This document shows positions 47,332-55,200 of a stretch of DNA of 64,000 bases, one piece after another. The notes beneath the pieces were generated by a model. That model made no database searches and had not been told where the DNA came from. It saw nothing but the letters and a program-made list of their open reading frames with translations. The translations under genes and the position numbers were made by a program. This stretch comes from Granulicella sp. L56. GTDB lineage: Bacteria > Acidobacteriota > Terriglobia > Terriglobales > Acidobacteriaceae. Numbering within the stretch: position 1 is the stretch's first letter; every line of letters begins with the position of its first letter. The stretch is from assembly GCF_009765835.1 (NCBI RefSeq), contig NZ_LMUS01000006.1, positions 1,074,438 through 1,138,437 of the forward strand. The letters run 5' to 3'.

Positions 47332-47372
47332 CAGCCCATCGCTGCGGCATTCAAATTGCTTACAGGAGACAT

Positions 47373-48326
47373 GTGAAGTATAACGTCTTACGAATGACAG
47401 GCAGTACCCAAGCCGAGCCTTATCCTCCTGAGCTGACCGCGAGCCGGGAAGACCGTGGGCCTAACGGCTCGAATGCTGCGAGCGAACCCCGCAGATATGG
47501 CTGGCTGCCCTATGCCATCGTCGCCGCGCTGCTGGTCACCATCTACTACCACATCGCAGGCAAGCTGGTTTACGACTGGTACACCATCCCTGACTACTCT
47601 CACGGTTTCCTGGTGCCGCTCTTTGCCGGGTACCTGATCTGGGACAAGAAAGCGGCCCTAAGCGCAGTTCCAGTGCAACCAAGCTGGCGCGGGCTCTCCC
47701 TGATCGTGCCAGGCATCGTCCTGCTTATTCTTGGCGTCTACGGGGTTGAGCTTTTTACCACCCGCATGTCTTTCCTCCTCCTGATGGGAGGGCTGATATG
47801 GACGTTCTTTGGCGGAAAGATGCTGCGTGAGCTGCGGTTTCCCCTGCTGGTGCTCATTCTCGCCATTCCGATTCCCGCCATCGTCTTCAATCACATCACC
47901 TTTCCATTGCAGTTGATGGCATCGCGGATCGCCAGCGACATCTTGCCGATGTTGGGCGTCCCTGTGCTGCAGGAAGGCAACGTCATCCAGCTACCGGCGA
48001 TGAAGCTGGAGGTAGCCGAGGCGTGCAGCGGCATCCGCTCCTTAATGAGCCTGTTCGCGCTGGCGGTCTTCTACGGCTATTTCCTTGAGCGCCGGACCTC
48101 GCGCCGGACGATTCTGGCACTGGCCAGTATTCCCATCGCGGTGGCCGCGAACGTTGTCCGCATCGTCGGCACCGGCCTGTGCGTGCAGTACTGGGACCCG
48201 GACAAAGCGGTTGGGTTCTTTCACGAATTTTCCGGCTGGGTCATGTTCGTCATCTCCCTCTGTTGCCTGTACCTCGTCCACCGGGCGATGCAGCTTATCT
48301 GGCCGACGACTGGGGAAAAAGCATGA
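47373..48326 (+). CDS. Exosortase (EpsH/XrtA-like membrane cysteine protease)
   Basis: The 317-residue protein has about eight membrane helices. DYSHGFLVPLFAGYLIW is the family N-terminal signature. The catalytic set is AEACSGIRSL with Cys near 218, NVVRIVGTG with Arg near 263, and FFHEFSGW with His near 284. Exosortases cleave C-terminal PEP-CTERM-like signals and hand proteins to the cell surface or EPS. AGGAG is close to GTG 47373; ATG 47394 is an alternative. The stop overlaps the start of epsI (ATGA). The subtype cannot be decided by eye. Confidence 0.94.
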   Translation: MKYNVLRMTGSTQAEPYPPELTASREDRGPNGSNAASEPRRYGWLPYAIVAALLVTIYYHIAGKLVYDWYTIPDYSHGFLVPLFAGYLIWDKKAALSAVPVQPSWRGLSLIVPGIVLLILGVYGVELFTTRMSFLLLMGGLIWTFFGGKMLRELRFPLLVLILAIPIPAIVFNHITFPLQLMASRIASDILPMLGVPVLQEGNVIQLPAMKLEVAEACSGIRSLMSLFALAVFYGYFLERRTSRRTILALASIPIAVAANVVRIVGTGLCVQYWDPDKAVGFFHEFSGWVMFVISLCCLYLVHRAMQLIWPTTGEKA

Positions 48327-49000
48327 AGTCACCCAAATTCTGGACGGTTGTCCTCCTTCTTGTCGTCACTGCTCTAATCCTGCACAGCCGCGGCGATACC
48401 GACCGCGTGCCCCCCAGCGAGCCCTTGAAACTGATGCCGGAGACGATCGGCTCATGGACAGCACAGGACCTGCCCATCGCCGACGACGTTCTTTCTGTGC
48501 TGGGCAAGGGCGATTTTCTCAACCGCATCTACACCAGCTCACAGCCTGTCAACATCAGCCAAACATCTGAGCCAGTTGCTGCTAACCTGCCGATCGGGCT
48601 CTTCATTGGCTACTTTCCCACGCAGCGCACGGGCCAGACCATGCACTCACCTCAGAATTGCCTGCCGGGAGCGGGCTGGACGTTCGATTCCCGCCGCTAC
48701 ATCAACCTGAAAGACGTGAATGGCAAAAGCTACAGGGTGGGCGAATACCAGATCAGCAATGGGGAGATCCGACAGTTCGTCATTTACTGGTATCAGGCGC
48801 ATGGACGGAGCATTCCCAATGAATATGTCGCAAGGGCCTATATGGTCGCCGACGCCATCCGCCTGGACCGCACCGATGGAGCGCTGGTGCGCGTCATCAC
48901 ACAAATTGCGCCGACAGAGACGGTGGCGGATGCCCGCGAACGCGCGGTTCACTTTACCAGCCTGATGGCACCCATGCTGTCCCGGTTCATACCGAACTAA
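48323..49000 (+). CDS. EpsI-family (DUF3485) exosortase partner
   Basis: The 225-residue protein has one N-terminal membrane helix (FWTVVLLLVVTALILHS). The extracytoplasmic domain contains LPETIG-like LMPETIGSWTAQDL, then IGYFPTQRTGQTMHSPQNCLPGAGWTF with the conserved Cys, and YWYQAHGRSIPNEY, all standard for EpsI. In some bacteria it is fused to the exosortase; here it is separate but overlaps by 4 bases. Its biochemical role is unknown. It is the last gene before the sigma-54 promoter at 49009. Confidence 0.93.
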   Translation: MKSPKFWTVVLLLVVTALILHSRGDTDRVPPSEPLKLMPETIGSWTAQDLPIADDVLSVLGKGDFLNRIYTSSQPVNISQTSEPVAANLPIGLFIGYFPTQRTGQTMHSPQNCLPGAGWTFDSRRYINLKDVNGKSYRVGEYQISNGEIRQFVIYWYQAHGRSIPNEYVARAYMVADAIRLDRTDGALVRVITQIAPTETVADARERAVHFTSLMAPMLSRFIPN

Positions 49001-49008
49001 GGACAAGA

Positions 49009-49024
49009 TGGAACGGAAATTGCT
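49009..49024 (+). promoter_or_regulatory. Sigma-54 (RpoN) promoter of the TPR lipoprotein gene
   Basis: TGGAACGGAAATTGCT matches the consensus TGGCACGNNNNTTGCW at all but one fixed position and has GG and GC exactly ten bases apart. It begins 9 bases after the epsI stop and about 90 bases before the TPR start, leaving a leader of about 80 bases. Two sigma-54 activators are encoded 10 kb upstream. Confidence 0.78.
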
Positions 49025-49114
49025 CAGGGGTGAAGTGAGTACCCTATATCGCTCCATAGCAAAGAGAGCAAGCATTACGAGATAAAGTTTGTTTGAAAAG
49101 GATCGAGGAAAGTA

Positions 49115-51412
49115 ATGAAGAAATCACTGACTCCGGCGGCATATCGAGTTTTGGTAGTTTTGGGCCTGGCCGTGACACTTGGCCTCAATATGGGCTGCAA
49201 ACGCGACCCCAATAAGCTGAAGCACAGCTATCTGGACAGCGGAAAGCGGTATGAGGACCAGGGCAAGCTGAAGGAAGCCGCCATCCAGTTCTCGAATGCG
49301 TTGAAGGTAGACCACAACTTCGGCGACGCACACTACGAGCTGTCGAAGGTCTATCTCAAGCAGGGCGCCATGATGCAGGGCTATGCGGAGTTGATGCGCA
49401 CCGTCGACCTGCAACCGAACAACCTAAAGGCACGCATTGACCTGGGCAACCTGCTGCTGGCGGGCCATCAGTCGGACAAAGCCGCCGACCAGGCAAATGC
49501 AGTTCTTGCACTGGACACCAATAATGCCGATGCCTACGCTCTGCTCTCGAGCATTGCGGCGACCAAGGGAGATCGTGCCGAGGCGCTCAAGCAGATCAAG
49601 CAAGCTCTTACGCTCGATCCGAACCGTGCGACCTTCCATGCATCGCTTGGACTGCTTGAGAGCTCCGATCCAACCAGCGGCACCTCTGCCGAAGACGAGC
49701 TGCGCAAGGCAGTCTCGCTTGACGGCAAGAACGTGACGGCCCACCTTGTCCTGGCGGCGTTGCTGGAGAAGAAGAACGACCTGCAGGGAGCGGAGACCGA
49801 GTTGAAGAATGCCATTGCCGCCGATCCGAAGAACATCATCGCTCGGGCGAGCCTCGCCAACTTCTATATCCGCCGGAACGATAACGCGAAGGCGGAGGAG
49901 ACCCTTCATCAGGCGACTGACGATCTAAATGATACGGGTACGGGTGCTGACCTGCTGGCGTCCTATTATTTGCGCACCAATCAGGTTGACAAGGCGGAGG
50001 CCGCTTATGCCGACCTGGTGTCGAAACATCCGAAGAGCGCTCCGCTGAAGCTCGTCTATGCGCAGATTCTGCTTCGCAAGCACGACATTCCGAAGGTGCG
50101 CGAGATCTCGGACGAGCTGAACAAGACGGATCCCAGCCTTCCTGAAGTGGCTGTTCTGAAGAGCATGATTCTGCTGAATGACAACAAGACGGACGAGGCA
50201 TTCGGTGTGCTGCAGAAGGCAGCGAAGGCCAATCCGGATAATCTGCAGGTCAAGCTCTGGCTGGGTCGCGCGGCGATGGCGAAGGGCGACACCACTACCG
50301 CACAGCAGAGCTTCCGCGACGCTTCACGCATCAATCCGAAGAGCCTGGAGGCGCAGAGCGGCCTGGCACAGGTCTCGATGCAGCTTCACGACGTTACAAC
50401 GCTGGCACAGGTGGCAGAGGCGACGATCGCCATCGCTCCTCAATCGGCGATTCCGTACCTGTGGCGCGGCATGGCCGAGGGAAGCCAAAAACTGTGGGAC
50501 AAAGCTGAGGCTGACTTCAACCAAGCCATCAAGCTTGATCCAAAGAATGCCGAGGCCTATCTGGAGCTGGCCCAGATTCGTCTGATCCAGAAGAAGATCC
50601 CCGAAGCACAGAGCCTGCTGGAGCAGTCGCTTCAGAACAACCCGAACTCTGCACGCGCTCTCAGCCTGCTGGCCTCCACGGACTTGTATCAAAAGCAGCC
50701 CGCCAAGGCGTTGAGCCGAGTTCAGGAGCAGATTGCCAAGTCTCCGCAAAACAGCGAAATGTATGACCTGCTAGCAGGGCTGCAGATGCAGACAGGCGAT
50801 GCCAAGGGATCGCTGGTATCGGCCCAGAAAGCCATGCAGATCAATCCCAAGGACCAGGCAGCCGTGATGGCATACGCCCGCGCGCAGGCTGCTACCGGCG
50901 ATACAGGTAAGGCCATTGCCACCTGGCAGCAGTGGACGAAGGACCACCCGAACGATGCACAGGCGTTCACAGTGCTGGGCACGCTGCAGGAGGCTCAGAG
51001 CGATCGCAGTGGCGCCACCGACTCTTACAAGAAGGCCCTGTCGATTGATCCCGACCAGGCAGTCGCTTCGAACAACCTGGCCTATCTGATGACGGAGACA
51101 GGGGGAAATCTGGATGTGGCGCTGTCGCTGGCCCAGACGGCCCGACGCGCGATGCCCAATTCGCCTGATACAGCCGATACCCTGGCGTGGATCTACTACC
51201 AGAAGGGAAATTACAATTCGGCGCGCGATGTATTGGAAGATACGGTGAAGACTTCGCCTGACAGCGCATCGATCCAATATCACCTGGGGATGATCTACAG
51301 CAAGCTCTCCGACAAGGCGAATGCAGAGCTTCACCTGAAGAAGGCAGCCGACCTTGCTCCCAATACGCAGACGGCAAAGGATGCAGAGAAAGAACTGGGC
51401 CTTATCGGTTGA
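49115..51412 (+). CDS. PrsT-like TPR lipoprotein of the exosortase system
   Basis: The 765-residue protein has a lipoprotein signal ending LGLNMGCKRDP, with Cys near residue 28 as lipid-attachment site. Roughly twenty tetratricopeptide repeats follow (for example KEAAIQFSNALKVDHNFGDAHYELSKVYL and WDKAEADFNQAIKLDPKNAEAYLELAQIRL), with few other features. Size, lipobox and position after epsI match the PEP-CTERM system TPR lipoproteins (PrsT). It probably scaffolds the EPS or sorting apparatus at a membrane. It has its own near-consensus sigma-54 promoter at 49009. AGGA precedes ATG 49115. Confidence 0.92.
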   Translation: MKKSLTPAAYRVLVVLGLAVTLGLNMGCKRDPNKLKHSYLDSGKRYEDQGKLKEAAIQFSNALKVDHNFGDAHYELSKVYLKQGAMMQGYAELMRTVDLQPNNLKARIDLGNLLLAGHQSDKAADQANAVLALDTNNADAYALLSSIAATKGDRAEALKQIKQALTLDPNRATFHASLGLLESSDPTSGTSAEDELRKAVSLDGKNVTAHLVLAALLEKKNDLQGAETELKNAIAADPKNIIARASLANFYIRRNDNAKAEETLHQATDDLNDTGTGADLLASYYLRTNQVDKAEAAYADLVSKHPKSAPLKLVYAQILLRKHDIPKVREISDELNKTDPSLPEVAVLKSMILLNDNKTDEAFGVLQKAAKANPDNLQVKLWLGRAAMAKGDTTTAQQSFRDASRINPKSLEAQSGLAQVSMQLHDVTTLAQVAEATIAIAPQSAIPYLWRGMAEGSQKLWDKAEADFNQAIKLDPKNAEAYLELAQIRLIQKKIPEAQSLLEQSLQNNPNSARALSLLASTDLYQKQPAKALSRVQEQIAKSPQNSEMYDLLAGLQMQTGDAKGSLVSAQKAMQINPKDQAAVMAYARAQAATGDTGKAIATWQQWTKDHPNDAQAFTVLGTLQEAQSDRSGATDSYKKALSIDPDQAVASNNLAYLMTETGGNLDVALSLAQTARRAMPNSPDTADTLAWIYYQKGNYNSARDVLEDTVKTSPDSASIQYHLGMIYSKLSDKANAELHLKKAADLAPNTQTAKDAEKELGLIG

Positions 51413-51457
51413 TAAAGCCCAGTTCACGGCCCGGAATAATCGCGCTGCGCTGAATGA

Positions 51458-52039
51458 TTAGCGGAAGCGAAAGACAAAGCCGGTGCTGAAACTAAGCAGC
51501 TTCGAAGCAGGGATATTGCCATTGCCGCCAATGGTGGAGCTGCTGGCGGTTTGAAGAGAGTTGAACCCTACTTCGACGACACGGAAATCCACATGCCGGC
51601 TGAGCGAGTAATCGGCACCACCAAAGACTCCATACTGTGCCCGGTTGATGCGTACGGTGCTGGTAGGAGGACGAGTGGTGCCGACACCGACCGAAGCCTG
51701 GATATAGGGCTTTAATGGACGGCTGAAGGGCTTGGTTTCAACCCGGAGACCTAACATGAAGCTGTTCAGCGATGCGCTGTTGCCGTGGACGATGGAGTCA
51801 CGAACATCCAGACCGACCTCGGTTTTGCCCCGCTGATAGAAGTTATAGTAGCCTCCCATATCCACGCCGTAGAACATCCTGGAGGTGGAGTTCGCTCCAA
51901 GGAAAGCGAAGGGGCCCGTATCGGCTTGCGAGTTGCTGACTCGGGTGGCGATGGGGTTGAGATAGAGGCCAAACTGAGCCTGGGCCGCAACGGTCGTCAG
52001 GGACAAGCAGACGACTAAAGCAATAAACCGGAATTTCAT
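51458..52039 (-). CDS. Small outer-membrane beta-barrel protein
   Basis: The 193-residue protein has a signal peptide (FRFIALVVCLSLTTVAAQAQ). Strand-length runs such as GVDMGGYYNFYQRGKTEVGLDVRDSI, FMLGLRVETKPF, YGVFGGADYSLSRHVDFRVVEVGFN and a final strand FSTGFVFRFR with terminal aromatic-charged pattern fit an eight-stranded OmpA/OmpW-like barrel. The role is unknown. It is convergent with the TPR gene and starts at ATG 52039, with GAGG about 10 bases upstream. Confidence 0.82.
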   Translation of the reverse strand: MKFRFIALVVCLSLTTVAAQAQFGLYLNPIATRVSNSQADTGPFAFLGANSTSRMFYGVDMGGYYNFYQRGKTEVGLDVRDSIVHGNSASLNSFMLGLRVETKPFSRPLKPYIQASVGVGTTRPPTSTVRINRAQYGVFGGADYSLSRHVDFRVVEVGFNSLQTASSSTIGGNGNIPASKLLSFSTGFVFRFR

Positions 52040-52234
52040 GAATAAGTACCCTCGAAGCAAACGTACCTTATGAGTCTACCGAAACATTGCCATGAAGCGC
52101 GGGGGTTTGGCGGAAGCAGGTTACATCGTGGGTTCAACTGGAGCGATTTGCACCGGCATCCATGCCAAGAGCCCGGAACACAGACCTGTTCGCTGGCTGT
52201 GTTCCGGGCTCCTGGGCTTGCTGCTCAATGCCTA

Positions 52235-55200
52235 TCAGTGACAGTTTGAGTAGCGCGTGTTGTACCTGCCGCTTCCGGCTGCCTGGTTGATGAGATCTGC
52301 GGTCTCGGCGACTGTATCGGTTGCGCCAACACTGGGAGTAGCGGTCCGGGGGACAGCGTAGCCTAGATTGGGGAGATAGGCGAACCGTGCCGGCATCTCG
52401 CAGACTGCGGATGGAACGGCCTGCACCGCCGGAATGTCGCTGCCGAGAGTCCACGAATTCCGATCGAACGGAATAGAGCCTGTCGTTGTGATGTCATTCT
52501 TGTCGAAGCCGGTCAGATGGAGATCGAGAGGCAGACTATTCTGATAGGCATCAGAACCCGGATCCACGCTCCAGCCAGAACCGGCGCCTCCAGTCGTCAA
52601 GCCACTTCCCCAGTTCGAGGGCAGGAGGTTCCCTCCACCAACTCCAATGAAGGCGGAGTAATCGTTCCATTGAAAGGGAGACTTGGAGACACTGTCCATC
52701 CACACGATATTGTTATAGGCCTGCACCGTCTGAAACTCTGCCTGGGGATAGTACTTTCCATCTCCCCCGGTAGTATCGAACAGTGTCCATGAGAGGGGTA
52801 GGCATGCGGTACAACTCCTTTGGTAGAACGTGTTGTTGTACCAGTAGAGCGAACCTTTTCGTGCGAGCTCCCCGCCAGTTGTATCCATCGAGAAGTGGAT
52901 TGGCGCCGAGGAGGTGCTGTTCTGGTAGATATTCCCGTAGACGAAGTGCGAGTTCCATGCCTCCTGCTCCGCAGCAATCTGGTCCGCAGGATAGCTGTCC
53001 TGGGTGTACAGGGCATGGAAGGAATTAGACCCGCCGCTCAGAAATCCCGCGAAAGACATATAGGCAGGAGCATCTTTTACATCGACCAGATCCATCTGCC
53101 GCTGCGCGCCGTCTCCGAGAAAGTTGTAGCGGATGATGTCCTGGAGGCCACGAGACTTGATGTTCGCGCCTAACGCTCCCTTGGTGTAGTCGTCGATGCG
53201 ATTGAACTGCACGACATTGTCCCACGACTGGAGATACATCTGATGGTCCTGATCTGAGCCGGCAATTCCGTTGTTATGAATGTGGTTGCCCTCCCAAAGC
53301 ACATTCAAATCGGATGCTCCCCACCCGCCATTGCTATTGAAGTCGCTCAAGACGCCGTTGCCGCAGCTTCCAATGTCGTCTCCGACAAATGCCACATTCT
53401 GCGCTTCGCTGATATGGATACATGCCGCGGAACTCTGCCAGCTCTGGGAAGAACCAGCGGGAGCGGTGTAACTGACTCCAGGATTCGCATTGCGAAACTG
53501 AATCCCCTCCACGGCAATATATTGCGCGGCCACAAATTTTGGCCAGTACGCGAAGGAATTGGAGTTATGAAGCGTCAAGAGACCATAACCTGCTATGTCC
53601 GTACTTGTATCCGAACGCCCCGTTGCCTTCGTTCCGTCGATGATGGGCAGATTGCCTGACGCATCGGGTACACCGCACATTCGGAATGGCTGCTCTGCCG
53701 TGGCGGGCTGGGAGATCTCGACATACTCGTGATAGGTCGTTGGATTCAACCCGGTCGTATCTTCATTGTGCAACCGAACTGTCGAGCCGGGAACCATCGT
53801 GGGGAAAGGCACCGACGCCAGGGTTTTGAATTTCTGTGAGAGCCCAACGTCGTAGACTGCGCCCTGCATGGATGGATCTACCGTGCAATCTACTGGTTCC
53901 GTCTGATTAGGCGTGACGCGATACGGCATCTTGTGACCAGTCACGTACATGATTGCGGTCGCGCTCTTCCCTGCATTGGCCACGCTTGTTGCCGTCAGTT
54001 GATAACGTCCTGCAACCGTTCCAGTGAAGAGTGCGTCGCGGGAAGTTGAATCGGTCAGCTTGCCGTCTCCTCCCTTGGGCTGCGATGTAATTGCCCAATG
54101 CACATTCTGATCGACGGGACCAAGCACCAGGCTCTGCACATCGGCTGGCTGATTCGCATAAAGCGTGCGGTAGAACGGAACGACTGAGACTTCAACCGCG
54201 GGATTGCACACGTTGAAGGTAGCCGTCGCTTTCTCGCTTCCATCATCGACCGAGTCAGCTTCAATCGTGAATTGCGTCGAAGAGGTTACGCCATACTGCG
54301 CACTGGTTCCGGTATAAGAGCACGAAGATCCTGTTACCGGCGCAGTAACGTCTACCCATGGCCCGGAGGTCGACGAGATTTGTGCCGAGCCTGACTTTAC
54401 AGACCAGGTAACCTGGTTCGATGTTCCATTCGTGACGGTAGCAAAGATGCGCCGTGTCGAACCAGGGATTACGTTGAATCCATAGTCCGGCTGGCTAATC
54501 TTGATTGCAACAATTGCAGGAGTGGAACCCGTCGCCGGTGGAGGTGTGGAACCCGTCGCCGGTGGAGGTGTGGAACCTGTCGCTGGTGGAGGTGTGGAAC
54601 CCGTCGCCGGTGGAGGTGTGGAACCTGTCGCTGGCGGCGGTGTGGCTGTAGCGGAGCTCACAGTAATAGACACAGGATTCGACGTCCCCGCAGCGTAATT
54701 CGAGTCTCCGGTATATACGGCAGTCACAGTGTAATTTCCGGCTGCAAGTGATGAGAGTGACAACGTAGCCGCACCTGAGTTATTCAATGTCGCTGTGCCA
54801 AGAGAAGATGTGCCATTTAGAAATGAAACCATTCCAGTCGGCACCACGTTGCCTGCTGGAAGCAATGTGGCCGATATTGTTATTGGTTGTCCGGCAGCAA
54901 CCGTATTCGATGTAACAGCTAATGTTATTGTCGCCGTCGACAAAGAGGGAGTGCTGGAACTTGCTTCATATTGAATGGCCCCCATTGAAGGAGGATCGGG
55001 GATTGTTAGCCCGAGACTATCGGTCAGCAGCCCCGGAATAGTAATTCCAGTTCCAATAGCTGGGCTTGCCGAACTGAGACTAAAGTTGAAGTTGTCAAGC
55101 GAAGTCTCGGACGTGACTGTAAGTGAAGGCTCATTAACAAATTTAGGATCGGCACAAATCTCTCCCGCCAGAAGTGAAGAGCATCCATGTTTGAAGTTCC

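Larger units (their letters stand above)
46801..47372. other. Divergent control region between EPS operon and exosortase gene
   Basis: About 570 bases without a supported gene. It must carry promoters in both directions. Two dyads near the exosortase side are listed separately. A TGGCACG on the minus strand at 46975-46981 looks like a -24 element but has no matching -12. Confidence 0.6.

Noticed and set aside
47321-47336. GG-N10-GC spacing before the exosortase gene, possible sigma-54 promoter
   Set aside because: Apart from the two dinucleotides it has little match to TGGCAC and TTGC, and it overlaps dyad 2; spacing alone is expected by chance.
54522-54645. Five direct repeats of 24 bases considered as a CRISPR array
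   Set aside because: The units are contiguous without spacers and encode an in-frame TPPPATGS linker.
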